Of a DNA stretch of 64,000 bases, positions 8,354 through 16,289 are shown one piece after another; the first letter of the stretch is position 1, and each line of letters opens with the position of its first letter. The translations under genes were made by a program, and so were the position numbers. Origin of the DNA: Chryseobacterium rhizosphaerae (lineage in GTDB: Bacteria; Bacteroidota; Bacteroidia; Flavobacteriales; Weeksellaceae); assembly GCF_003385455.1 (NCBI RefSeq), contig NZ_QNUF01000004.1:186001-250000 (forward strand), written 5' to 3'. The notes beneath the pieces were generated by a model. It worked only from the letters and a program-made list of their open reading frames with translations, was not told the DNA's origin and ran no database searches.

Positions 8354-8375
8354 AGTTTATTCATTTGAAGTTATG

Positions 8376-8420
8376 CAAATATCCAATAAAAATATTATCC
8401 TACCAAACAAGTAGACTAAT
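8376..8420 (-). promoter_or_regulatory. promoter and palindromic operator (Rrf2-type candidate) for the TauE/SafE unit
   Basis: Read on the minus strand, 8391-8420 holds CTAC-N7-GTAG flanked by ATTAGT on one side and GATAATATT on the other. It is followed by a -7-like GATATTTG at 8376-8383. Nearly the same block precedes the cupin-like gene at 15.3 kb. The adjacent Rrf2 gene is the obvious candidate for the binding protein, but this is inference. Confidence 0.55.
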
Positions 8421-8441
8421 AATTCAAAAAAAAGGACCGGG

Positions 8442-8849
8442 TTAATCAACCAGATCCATTAAAGTTTTTTTCTCAAGAATATTCAGTGAGGCATCCCGAA
8501 CCTCAATCAGTACGTCATGGAGACCGCAGTGATCTTCATTACAGTCTTCACATTTTTCATAGAAGTTCAGGCTTACACAAGGAAGCATGGCAATAGGACC
8601 ATTAACCAGACGGATAATCTTGGCCAATTTTACATTTTCCGGGTTTTCTTTCAAAAAGTAACCTCCTCCTTTGCCTTTTTTGCTGTCGAGGATATCTGCT
8701 TTTTTCAATTCAAGCAGAATATTTTCTAAAAACTTTAAGGGTATCCTTTTATGTTCCGCAATTTCGGAAATAAGAATAGGACCTTCATTTCTTTTTTCTA
8801 CAAGAAATGAAAGTGCTTTAAACGCATATTGAGATTTTTTTGAAAGCAT
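8442..8849 (-). CDS. Rrf2-family transcriptional regulator
   Basis: A 135-residue regulator with an N-terminal winged helix-turn-helix (about 1-65: MLSKKSQYAFKALSFL, ISEIAEHKRIPLKFLENILLELKKADIL, GKGGGYFL). The C-terminal part has four cysteines at about 91, 100, 103 and 108, more than the three of classical IscR, so Fe-S or thiol sensing is possible. Rrf2 proteins include IscR (Fe-S), CymR (cysteine) and NsrR (NO). A -7-like TATTTTTG on the minus strand at 8855-8862 leaves almost no leader. The neighbouring TauE/SafE unit and its operator suggest control of sulfur genes. Confidence 0.88.
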   Translation of the reverse strand: MLSKKSQYAFKALSFLVEKRNEGPILISEIAEHKRIPLKFLENILLELKKADILDSKKGKGGGYFLKENPENVKLAKIIRLVNGPIAMLPCVSLNFYEKCEDCNEDHCGLHDVLIEVRDASLNILEKKTLMDLVD

Positions 8850-8989
8850 TACAGCAAAAATACGAAATTTGTTTAATATGGATCATCTAAAGTAAAAAGG
8901 CCTATCGTATGTACAAATGTGTGTACAAATTTGGGGTATTCTATTGCCCTATTTTGCCTTTTTGCCATTAAATCATTAAGTTTGTCTTT

Positions 8990-9418
8990 ATGTTCAGTAA
9001 ACAAGAAGCACAGCAATTAAAGAAGGAATTTTGGACTGCTTTCGGGAAATCTTTTCCCAGGAAATGGGTCTTATATGATACTAAAGTAAAAGATCTCTCC
9101 TTCAAATTTTCTGCAGATAACAAAAAAGCAGAGGTTTCCTTAGACATCGAAATGAAGGATGAGATCTTCAGAAATGCATATTATGAAAAAATATGGTCTT
9201 TGGAAGATATTCTTAAAGATTTTATCGGTGATTTTCAAAAAGAGGAATATTTTTCACTGGAAAATGGCAAGGTAATAAGCCGCATATGGGTTGATATACA
9301 GGGAGTTTCAATTTTTAATAAAAATAAATGGCAGGAAATTTTTGAATTTTTCGTTGATAAAATGGACGGATTTGAAAGATTTTACTTTGAATATGAGGAT
9401 TTTATAAAGGATATTTGA
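8990..9418 (+). CDS. DUF4268-family protein
   Basis: A 142-residue soluble protein with no signal peptide or membrane segment. It starts MFSKQEAQQLKKEFWTAFGKSFP and has KWVLYDTKVKDLSFKFSADNKKAEVSLDIE and the aromatic end YFEYEDFIKDI, which I recognise as the DUF4268 pattern. Such domains occur alone in Bacteroidota and at the C-terminus of some restriction-like nucleases. The molecular function is unknown. It stands alone, divergent from the Rrf2 gene. Confidence 0.8.
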   Translation: MFSKQEAQQLKKEFWTAFGKSFPRKWVLYDTKVKDLSFKFSADNKKAEVSLDIEMKDEIFRNAYYEKIWSLEDILKDFIGDFQKEEYFSLENGKVISRIWVDIQGVSIFNKNKWQEIFEFFVDKMDGFERFYFEYEDFIKDI

Positions 9419-9474
9419 AATACTTACGAAATAAATACTATTTTAAGCTTACCATTAAAATAAAAAAAGAAACT

Positions 9475-9482
9475 TATCTTTG
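9475..9482 (+). promoter_or_regulatory. promoter -7 element for the 212-residue hypothetical
   Basis: TATCTTTG fits the Bacteroidota TAnnTTTG consensus and lies about 50 bases before the start codon. No convincing -33 TTG is visible. Confidence 0.45.
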
Positions 9483-9530
9483 CTTCACACCCGCTTAAAC
9501 TAATAATGAAACTAATTAACGTGCTAAAAA

Positions 9531-10169
9531 ATGAGAAAAGTGTACAAAAACATTTTTGGAGAAGTTATTTCCAAAAATAATGCTGTGAAGCAAGATGAAT
9601 ATCATCTCTATTATTACGAGAAGGATTCAGACGTCTTGAAAGAAATTGAGTTTATTAGTGAAGACAGTATCTATAACATCAATTATTTCATAAGTGAAGA
9701 CGAGAATGAAAACCAGGTATTAAACTACCTGAAGGAAAAGTCCGATTTTTTTGATGTTGAAAAAAAGGACACTGTGGATGGTTTCATTATTTCTACCAAC
9801 AAACTTTATTCATTATCTGTAGATGATCAGCCTTTAATTTCAAGAACTGTTTTCAATAATGATGATCCTGAAAATTTTATTTGTTCTCAGGTCATCAATA
9901 ATGAAACCCAGAAACCGGAACTTGAAAAAACTGTAAAATGCTGGTATACTACTGATGAAAACGGGGAAAAGTATGCAGCTATTGAATGCAGCTACCAGGA
10001 AGACGGAAAACTGGAGCTTGCAGTAGATAAAACTTCTGACCCTGAAAATGAGCAGAACTGGGAACATTTTGATTATGATACTTTCCAGGATCTGCAGGCA
10101 AAATTTGATATGGATATCAGCTATTACAAAACGGCTGAGTTACTTCCTCAGGAAGCATTTCAAAAATAG
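9531..10169 (+). CDS. hypothetical acidic protein
   Basis: A 212-residue cytoplasmic-looking protein, very acidic and rich in tyrosine, with no signal peptide. The N-terminus reads MRKVYKNIFGEVISKNN; later parts include YYEKDSDVLKEIEF and CWYTTDENGEKYAAIECSYQEDGKLELAVDKT, which look like beta-rich stretches. I do not recognise a family. It has its own -7 element and a terminator about 115 bases after its stop, so it is probably monocistronic. Confidence 0.65.
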   Translation: MRKVYKNIFGEVISKNNAVKQDEYHLYYYEKDSDVLKEIEFISEDSIYNINYFISEDENENQVLNYLKEKSDFFDVEKKDTVDGFIISTNKLYSLSVDDQPLISRTVFNNDDPENFICSQVINNETQKPELEKTVKCWYTTDENGEKYAAIECSYQEDGKLELAVDKTSDPENEQNWEHFDYDTFQDLQAKFDMDISYYKTAELLPQEAFQK

Positions 10170-10286
10170 TAGTATATTTCTCCATTATCAAAGATCAACC
10201 CTATCCATTTGGAAAATAACTACTAACTATTTTTTTGGCAAAACGGAAACAGCCAAAATAGAAAAATGATTAATCGTAAAAAAACA

Positions 10287-10313
10287 AAAGAAGCTTCAGG
10301 GCTTCTTTTTTTA
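10287..10313 (+). terminator. rho-independent terminator
   Basis: AAAGAAGC and GCTTCTTT form a stem around a TTCAGG loop, followed by a T run. It lies downstream of the 212-residue hypothetical gene. Confidence 0.7.
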
Positions 10314-10351
10314 TTCCTGAGATAGGCATTAAAATTCTGACTCATTTTTTC

Positions 10352-10359
10352 TATATTTG
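10352..10359 (+). promoter_or_regulatory. promoter -7 element for the XRE-family gene
   Basis: TATATTTG matches the TAnnTTTG consensus 27 bases before the start codon. Confidence 0.5.
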
Positions 10360-10385
10360 TACAAAGACACAGATAATAGGTCATT

Positions 10386-10754
10386 ATGGAAAAACTACGA
10401 AATCTAAGAAAGCAAAGAGGCTACACGCAAGAATATATGTCTAAAATTATCTCAACAGACGTATCCAATTATTCCCGAAAAGAGAATGATGAAGTAAGAA
10501 TATTTGATGATGAATGGGAAAAACTGGCAAAAGCACTTGATGTACCTGTAGAAGAAATAAAAGAGGAAAGAAAAACAGCTATTGTCCATAACAATCATGA
10601 CAACACTACTTTTAATGACAATGCTGGCAGTTATTTTAATCATTTCCATAGTATACCAGATTCTATTGTAGAAAATTTACAAAATTATATTAAGACATTA
10701 GAAGAACAGGTAAAAACTTTGAAAGAAGAGAATACAAAGCTAAAGTCTAAATAG
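10386..10754 (+). CDS. XRE-family helix-turn-helix protein with C-terminal coiled coil
   Basis: A 122-residue DNA-binding protein. Residues 1-62 form a Cro/CI-type HTH (LRNLRKQRGYTQEYMSKIISTDVSNYSRKE, then WEKLAKALDVPVEEI). A polar linker rich in Asn and His (about 68-88) leads to a predicted coiled coil (IVENLQNYIKTLEEQVKTLKEENTKLK), likely for dimerisation. This layout is common in stand-alone Bacteroidota regulators. It has its own promoter and terminator. Targets are unknown; no toxin or phage gene is adjacent. Confidence 0.82.
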   Translation: MEKLRNLRKQRGYTQEYMSKIISTDVSNYSRKENDEVRIFDDEWEKLAKALDVPVEEIKEERKTAIVHNNHDNTTFNDNAGSYFNHFHSIPDSIVENLQNYIKTLEEQVKTLKEENTKLKSK

Positions 10755-10770
10755 AAAAAATTTCACATAA

Positions 10771-10803
10771 AAAAAGAGAAGCTGATGAGCTTCTCTTTTT
10801 TAT
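10771..10803. terminator. bidirectional terminator
   Basis: AGAGAAGCT and AGCTTCTCT form the stem, with A-rich sequence before and T-rich sequence after. It lies between the XRE gene and the convergent gldG. Confidence 0.88.
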
Positions 10804-10806
10804 TTT

Positions 10807-12477
10807 CTATCCGAATTTCTTCTTCCTCAGCCAGAAGAATAATCCTCCCATAAGGCCGATGATAATCAGTGGAAGCAATAAATTCAGCCACTGCCAATTG
10901 GTTTTTTCATCAGTAATTCTCTGTCTGTCCAGCAGTCTTTCTTCAATATTTCTGTTTCTCAGTTCCATCAGGTTGCTGTCATCTAACAGATAATCTAAAG
11001 CATTTCTCAGGAACTGCTCGTTTCCGAACTGTTCATTGGTCAATAGATCTACGCCTAACGGAAGCGGTTTTCCTTTGATCACTTTATTTCTTCCAACGTC
11101 TCCGTCAGCAATAACGATCATTTTATTTTCAGGACTGCCTGCTTTGAAGCCAGGATAGCCTTTTCTTTCAATTCTTGAAGCATAAGCAGAGTTAAACTTC
11201 CCTTCCAGTGCTACCGCAAAAATCTTTGGTGTGCTTGGCTTTTCCATTTGGCCAAGACTGTCTACACTGGCAATCTCCTTCAGATCCACATAATTCGGAA
11301 CCTGCTTCAGCAATGTTCTTTCACTGGATTCAAAAAGAACCTTTGTCTTGATATTCTTTCTGCCTCCCAACGTATCTATGGAAGTAGGGAATTCAAATTT
11401 TACAGGATTGATATTTTTAGTGATCGGATTGTTGTTCTCAGCAATTCCCAGCGGATAATATGGCCACGGTAAGCTTGTATACTGAGGATTTCCACTCACC
11501 TCTCCTGTGACTAATCTTAATAGCGCAAACTTCTTCACATCTTTTACCAGGGCTGGATTAATTCTTAATCCATAGTTGAAAAAGAAATCTGTCATATTGA
11601 TATCAACCGGGAAAGGCATTACCTTTTTAGATCTTGTCAAAGTATCCATTTCAGCATTTACCGCATCGATCATCCAAAGTGTTTTCCCACCATTCATGAT
11701 GTATTGGTCAAGGATTACCTTTTCATTATCTGTAAAAGCTTTACGCGGTTTTGCAATCACCAGGGCACTCATCTGCTTCAGCAAAGGAACATCTTCCAAT
11801 GTAAGCTCTGTCTGATTTTTAGGAATAATAGGTCCTGCATCATAGTTTTCCATCGCCAACTGAACAAATCCCTGAAATTCATCAGGATTCAGCTCGTCAT
11901 GGTTGACCAGAATACCTACTTTCTTTCTCTTCGCAGCTGCAATGTTTTTAATATTGGAAACAAGACTGTATTCCAACCCTTCAATCGATCTTGTAAGCTG
12001 TTGATCTGCATCAATACCTGCCTGCTGCACGACCAAAGGAATAGACACCCCATTTTTGTCATATTTTATCACCGCATATGGGAAAAGCGTGATCTGTGAA
12101 ATTTTTCCGTCTTTAACATCGGGAAGAATGGAAGGCTGCATTCCCATTGCCATCAGGGTATCCTGAGACATTTTTGTTTTGATGGGATCTATAAACTTAA
12201 AGTCAATCTTTGGATTGATCTTTCTGAATTCTTCCAGCATAAATTTCGTTTCTCCCTGAAGCTGTTTAAAGCTTGCCGGAAAATCACCTTGCAGATACAC
12301 CTCAACCGTTAAAGGTTTCTTCACAGATTCCAGTACTTTAATGGTATTATCGGAAAGGGTATATCTTTTTTCTTTTGTTAAGTCTAATCTGATTCCTGAA
12401 TACGCCAGGATTACAACCAAAGGAACAATAATGATCAGGAAAATTCCCAGTGGAGATTTAGCATTGAACTTCTTCAT
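10807..12477 (-). CDS. gldG: gliding-motility ABC transporter auxiliary protein GldG
   Basis: A 556-residue protein with one membrane segment at each end (about 11-26 and 527-548), enclosing a large extracytoplasmic domain of the GldG/IFT52-like type. Recognisable parts are DLTKEKRYTLSDNTIKVLESVKKPLTVEVYL near the start and TLWMIDAVNAEMD and RNALDYLLDDSNLMELRNR later. GldG works with permease GldF and ATPase GldA, an ABC system associated with gliding in Flavobacterium johnsoniae. It follows gldF by 4 bases. gldA is not in this window. Many related species keep gldFG without vigorous gliding. Confidence 0.92.
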   Translation of the reverse strand: MKKFNAKSPLGIFLIIIVPLVVILAYSGIRLDLTKEKRYTLSDNTIKVLESVKKPLTVEVYLQGDFPASFKQLQGETKFMLEEFRKINPKIDFKFIDPIKTKMSQDTLMAMGMQPSILPDVKDGKISQITLFPYAVIKYDKNGVSIPLVVQQAGIDADQQLTRSIEGLEYSLVSNIKNIAAAKRKKVGILVNHDELNPDEFQGFVQLAMENYDAGPIIPKNQTELTLEDVPLLKQMSALVIAKPRKAFTDNEKVILDQYIMNGGKTLWMIDAVNAEMDTLTRSKKVMPFPVDINMTDFFFNYGLRINPALVKDVKKFALLRLVTGEVSGNPQYTSLPWPYYPLGIAENNNPITKNINPVKFEFPTSIDTLGGRKNIKTKVLFESSERTLLKQVPNYVDLKEIASVDSLGQMEKPSTPKIFAVALEGKFNSAYASRIERKGYPGFKAGSPENKMIVIADGDVGRNKVIKGKPLPLGVDLLTNEQFGNEQFLRNALDYLLDDSNLMELRNRNIEERLLDRQRITDEKTNWQWLNLLLPLIIIGLMGGLFFWLRKKKFG

Positions 12478-12481
12478 AATT

Positions 12482-13210
12482 TTACTTCTTCTTGTTAATA
12501 AAATGATTGGACAATACTAAGGAAGCACCAATAACCAGTACAAAATAGGCAATATCTTTACCGTCAATAAGACCTCTGGTAAAACCTAAGAAATGCTGGT
12601 AAAAGCCTATATTCTGAAGGATAAAATCTGCTCCACCCAATAATTTATAACTCGCCAGCTGCTCGATTCCAAAATACATAATAAAGCACATAAATACCCC
12701 TAACAGGTAGGCCATAATCTGGTTCTGTGATAGCGAAGAAGCTAAAATACCAACTCCTGAAAATGCGGCAATCAGAATAATCAATCCGATATAACTTCCG
12801 AAAGTCATTCCAAGGTCAATATTTCCTTCCGGAACTCCTAAGACATAGACCGTATAAAGGTAGATCAGTGATGGGATAAGACATAAAATCCCAACAATCC
12901 ATACAGAAAGGAATTTCCCGGCTACCAGGTCGGAAACTTTTAAAGGTTGCGAAAAAAGCCAGTTCAGTGTTCCTGTTTGCTGCTCTTCTGCAAAAGTCCT
13001 CATAGAAAGTGCCGGAATAATAAACATCAGCAGCCATGGGACTAAAACAAAATAGCTTTGTAAGGATGCCATCCCGATCTCAAAAATATTAGAATCGTTG
13101 TCGAAAAAGAACAGAAAAAGAGTCGCTATCAGACTGAATGCAGCAATAATAACCCATGCGCTCCAGTTTCCAAAGTAACTCCAAAGTTCTTTCTTTAAAA
13201 TTGCAATCAT
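12482..13210 (-). CDS. gldF: gliding-motility ABC transporter permease GldF
   Basis: A 242-residue ABC-2 type permease with six hydrophobic segments. The family signature is MRTFAEEQQTGTLNWLFSQPLKVSDLVAGKFLSVW at about residues 70-105, seen in membrane subunits of the gliding/NosY-type ABC systems. It is directly upstream of gldG in one transcription unit. The ATPase partner GldA must be encoded elsewhere. Confidence 0.92.
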   Translation of the reverse strand: MIAILKKELWSYFGNWSAWVIIAAFSLIATLFLFFFDNDSNIFEIGMASLQSYFVLVPWLLMFIIPALSMRTFAEEQQTGTLNWLFSQPLKVSDLVAGKFLSVWIVGILCLIPSLIYLYTVYVLGVPEGNIDLGMTFGSYIGLIILIAAFSGVGILASSLSQNQIMAYLLGVFMCFIMYFGIEQLASYKLLGGADFILQNIGFYQHFLGFTRGLIDGKDIAYFVLVIGASLVLSNHFINKKK

Positions 13211-13269
13211 AGTTTTTTTGTAAAATGTAAAAAGTAGTAATGGATTAACGCATACATCCTACTCCACAA

Positions 13270-13821
13270 TTATTTGTTTTTTTTATTTTTATTAACGAGT
13301 TTAACGGTCATCATGATCAGAAATACAAGAACGAAAAATCCTGTAATTAATTGCCACCAATAGTCAATTACCATAGATTTTAAAATAACAGTAAATACAA
13401 CCAGAAACAGAATAAATGTAGCAATCTCATTCGCTTGTCTCAGTTTAATATTCGGGATTTCTAAGGTATTTCCACTCAGCGTCTTCAGCTGAAGCACTTT
13501 CTTCCAGCACCAGAAATGATAAGCCGCAAGACCGATAAGGAAAGTCAGTTTTAAATGAAACCACGGCATTTTCATAAGCCCGGGATTCAAAAAGATCATT
13601 ACCAGTCCGCATACTGCCATAATAATACCGGCAGGAACGGTAATGATATTCCACAGCCTTCTGGCCATGAAGGTATACTGCTCTCTGAGAATTTTCTTTT
13701 TTTCTTCCGGAAATTCATCAGTATCTTTATAGTAAACAAAAATTCTCACGAGATAAAAAATTCCCGCAAAATAGCTTACCATAAAAATAATATGCAGCGC
13801 TTTGATTATTGTATAAAGCAT
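13270..13821 (-). CDS. hemJ: HemJ-type protoporphyrinogen IX oxidase (CopD-like family)
   Basis: A 183-residue inner-membrane protein with four or five hydrophobic helices. Features of the HemJ family are the first helix with the conserved histidine (IIKALHIIFMVSYFAGIFYLVR), MARRLWNIITVPAGI, WFHLKLTFLIGLAAYHF and the NEIATFILFLVVFTVI helix. HemJ oxidises protoporphyrinogen IX to protoporphyrin IX late in heme synthesis. It is 59 bases upstream of gldF on the same strand and may be co-transcribed. A generic CopD-family membrane protein is the fallback name. Confidence 0.8.
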   Translation of the reverse strand: MLYTIIKALHIIFMVSYFAGIFYLVRIFVYYKDTDEFPEEKKKILREQYTFMARRLWNIITVPAGIIMAVCGLVMIFLNPGLMKMPWFHLKLTFLIGLAAYHFWCWKKVLQLKTLSGNTLEIPNIKLRQANEIATFILFLVVFTVILKSMVIDYWWQLITGFFVLVFLIMMTVKLVNKNKKNK

Positions 13822-13924
13822 TCAGAAAAAATTAAAAGCAAAGATAAGCTTATTATATAATTGGTAAAAATAATTTTCTTTTGATCAGGAAAATATAACC
13901 AAAAATGGATTTATATAAAAAATA

Positions 13925-13960
13925 GTTCGGCTCGGGGCAGCAAAGCTGCCCGAGCCGAAC
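13925..13960 (-). terminator. strong GC-rich terminator of kbl
   Basis: A nearly perfect 16-bp stem (GTTCGGCTCGG with GGCAGC, one bulged G) closes on an AAA loop. On the minus strand it is followed by TATTTTTTAT. Its G+C content is far above the surroundings. Confidence 0.82.
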
Positions 13961-13993
13961 ATTATATTTTCTGTACTCTGGTCAAATTCAGTA

Positions 13994-15190
13994 TTAAGAG
14001 ATCACTCCCAGTTCTTTTCCTACTTTTTCAAAAGCAACAATTGCTTTATCAAGGTGCTCTCTTGTATGTGCTGCAGATAGCTGAACTCTTATTCTTGCTT
14101 TTCCTTTCGGCACTACCGGATAGAAGAACCCAATAACATAAATTCCCTCATCCATTAGTTTTTCCGCCATTTTTTGAGCAAGCGGAGCATCATAAAGCAT
14201 TACCGGAACAATAGCAGCATCCCCATCAGGAATATCAAAACCTTTGGCTTTCATTTCCGTTCTGAAATAGTCTGCATTCTCCATTACTTTATCACGAAGT
14301 GAAGTATCATCAGAAATCATATCCAATACTTTCAAAGCTGCTCCCACAATTCCTGGCGCTAATGAGTTCGAGAATAAATAGGGACGTGAACGCTGTCTCA
14401 GCATATCAATGATTTCTTTTTTACCGGAAGTAAATCCACCTAAAGCACCTCCAAGGGCTTTTCCTAATGTAGAAGTAATGATATCTACTCTACCCATTAC
14501 TTCATTAGCTTCATGAGTTCCACGGCCTGTTTTTCCGATAAATCCTGTAGCGTGAGAATCATCAACCATTACCAAAGCATTATACTTATCAGCAAGGTCA
14601 CAAACTCCTTTTAAGTCTGCCACAATACCGTCCATTGAGAAAACTCCGTCTGTTACGATAATTTTGAAACGGTGATTTTTCTCAGAAGCAGCAATCAGCT
14701 GAGCTTCAAGATCCGCCATATCGTTATTTTTGTAACGGTATCTCGCTGCTTTACAAAGACGAACTCCATCGATAATAGAAGCATGGTTCAGTTCGTCAGA
14801 AATAATAGCATCCTCATCGGTAAACAAGGGTTCAAAAACACCTCCATTGGCATCAAAAGCGGCAGCATAAAGGATAGTATCTTCAAGACCTAAGAAATCT
14901 GCAATTTTTTTCTCCAATTCTTTGTGAATATCCTGAGTTCCACAGATAAAACGTACAGATGACATTCCATAGCCATGAGATTCAATCATATCCTGTGAAG
15001 CTTTCATCACTTGCGGATCATTGGATAATCCCAAATAATTATTCGCACAGAAGTTTAAAAGCTTTTTCCCATTAGCTTCTATTTCCGCACTCTGCTGAGA
15101 AGTGATAATTCTTTCTCTTTTGTAAAGTCCGTCATTTTCAATATTCTGAAGCTCATTCTGTAAATGTTGAAGGTATTTTTCAGAGATCAT
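13994..15190 (-). CDS. kbl: glycine C-acetyltransferase (2-amino-3-ketobutyrate CoA ligase)
   Basis: A 398-residue PLP enzyme of the alpha-oxoamine synthase family, full length. It interconverts glycine plus acetyl-CoA and 2-amino-3-oxobutyrate in threonine breakdown. Motifs are [29 protein letters not shown], the PLP-side [16 protein letters not shown], and the Schiff-base lysine Lys244 in [14 protein letters not shown]. The N-terminal sequence and SVRFICGTQ favour Kbl over BioF or serine palmitoyltransferase. No threonine dehydrogenase gene is adjacent. Confidence 0.94.
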   Translation of the reverse strand: MISEKYLQHLQNELQNIENDGLYKRERIITSQQSAEIEANGKKLLNFCANNYLGLSNDPQVMKASQDMIESHGYGMSSVRFICGTQDIHKELEKKIADFLGLEDTILYAAAFDANGGVFEPLFTDEDAIISDELNHASIIDGVRLCKAARYRYKNNDMADLEAQLIAASEKNHRFKIIVTDGVFSMDGIVADLKGVCDLADKYNALVMVDDSHATGFIGKTGRGTHEANEVMGRVDIITSTLGKALGGALGGFTSGKKEIIDMLRQRSRPYLFSNSLAPGIVGAALKVLDMISDDTSLRDKVMENADYFRTEMKAKGFDIPDGDAAIVPVMLYDAPLAQKMAEKLMDEGIYVIGFFYPVVPKGKARIRVQLSAAHTREHLDKAIVAFEKVGKELGVIS

Positions 15191-15293
15191 TTTTAGTAAT
15201 TTTTTAGATGTGCTAATTTACTAAAAAGGCCGTAAAATAAAACCTTTTATAAATTTTATTCTAAAAATATAAGGTAAAAAACAGTTTTAACAG

Positions 15294-15332
15294 TATTAGT
15301 CTACTAATTTACTAGGATAATATTTATATTTG
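15294..15332 (+). promoter_or_regulatory. promoter and Rrf2-type candidate operator of the cupin-like gene
   Basis: TATTAGT, then CTAC-N7-CTAG, then GATAATATTT, leads straight into the -7 element TATATTTG (15325-15332). The start codon follows 17 bases later. The operator block matches the one at 8391-8420 over about 28 of 32 positions. Confidence 0.6.
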
Positions 15333-15349
15333 TTTAAAATTTAGAGAAT

Positions 15350-16228
15350 ATGAGATTGATCCCGGTAGAAAAAACAAAGAAAATAAGTTCAAGAATCTTT
15401 ATCAACAAGCATATGAAACCGCGGATTCCCATTATTCTTGAAGATTTCGCAGATCCCGATAGCCCGGCTTTTAAAAAATGGAACTATGATTATTTTAAGG
15501 AAATAGCAGGCAGCAATAAAGTTAATATCTATGGAAGTGAGTTTGATTCTATGGACAGAGTGGCGAGCAGCCCTATTGCACAGACTACCTTTTCAGACTA
15601 CCTGAATCTTATAAAATCCCAGCCAACGGAACACCGTCTTTTTCTATTTAATTTACTGACCGTTAAACCTGAGCTTAAAGAAGACATTATTTACAATGAT
15701 GTCACCGGAGGCAAGATATTAAAATGGCTGCCTTTTATGTTTTTTGGAGGTGAAGGCTCTGTGACCAGAAATCATATTGATATAGATATGTCTCACGTTT
15801 TCATCACCCAATTCCAGGGTATCAAGAGAATTTGGCTTTTCCCCTGGGAGCAGTCGGACTTTATGTATAAACTGCCCTATAATTTTCACAGCCTGGCCAA
15901 TATTAAAGAACCTGATTACAGAAAATACCCTGCACTCCTCTACTTAAATGGTTATGAAGCTGTATTACATCCGGGAGAAACATTGTATATTCCCTCCGGA
16001 TGGTGGCACTATATACAATATGATACCGAAGGCTATTCCGTTTCAATAAGGGCACTACCTTCCAGTCTTCTTGAAAAATGGCGAGGCTTTAAGAACCTAG
16101 TTGTGACAAGGAATTTTGATAATATGATGCGTAGTCTCTTCAAAGAAAAATGGTTTACCTACAAAGTAAAAGTTGCTAAGGCAAGAGGAGCAAAAGCTGC
16201 CAGAAAACAAAGAAGCTTTCAAATATGA
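15350..16228 (+). CDS. cupin-like (JmjC/cupin_8) Fe(II) oxygenase-type protein
   Basis: A 292-residue protein with a JmjC/cupin_8 double-stranded beta-helix at about 60-245. The metal motif HxD...H is present: NHIDIDMSHVFITQFQGIKRIWLFP supplies His and Asp, and SGWWHYIQYDTEGYSVSIR the distal His. PALLYLNGYEAVLHPGETLYIPSGWWH is the standard cupin_8 block. Such proteins are 2-oxoglutarate-dependent hydroxylases, but the substrate is not predictable. The basic C-terminal tail (VKVAKARGAKAARKQRS) may bind nucleic acid. The last codons form one arm of its terminator. Confidence 0.82.
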   Translation: MRLIPVEKTKKISSRIFINKHMKPRIPIILEDFADPDSPAFKKWNYDYFKEIAGSNKVNIYGSEFDSMDRVASSPIAQTTFSDYLNLIKSQPTEHRLFLFNLLTVKPELKEDIIYNDVTGGKILKWLPFMFFGGEGSVTRNHIDIDMSHVFITQFQGIKRIWLFPWEQSDFMYKLPYNFHSLANIKEPDYRKYPALLYLNGYEAVLHPGETLYIPSGWWHYIQYDTEGYSVSIRALPSSLLEKWRGFKNLVVTRNFDNMMRSLFKEKWFTYKVKVAKARGAKAARKQRSFQI

Positions 16229-16242
16229 AAGCTTCTTTGTTT
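16208..16242 (+). terminator. rho-independent terminator overlapping the end of the cupin-like gene
   Basis: AAAGAAGCTTTCA and TGAAAGCTTCTTT form a 13-bp stem around AATA, followed by GTTTTT. The left arm encodes the last residues of the protein, and the stop codon lies at the loop. Confidence 0.82.
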
Positions 16243-16289
16243 TTAGTATCCATAAAGTTATTCGATAGGATAACCTGTTCTGTATCTTT

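Noticed and set aside
8226..8414. Plus-strand frame of 62 codons
   Set aside because: It runs antisense to the 37-codon ORF and through the operator, with no promoter of its own.
9508..9582. 24-codon ORF just before the 212-residue hypothetical
   Set aside because: It overlaps the start of the larger gene in another frame and has no independent sign of being translated.
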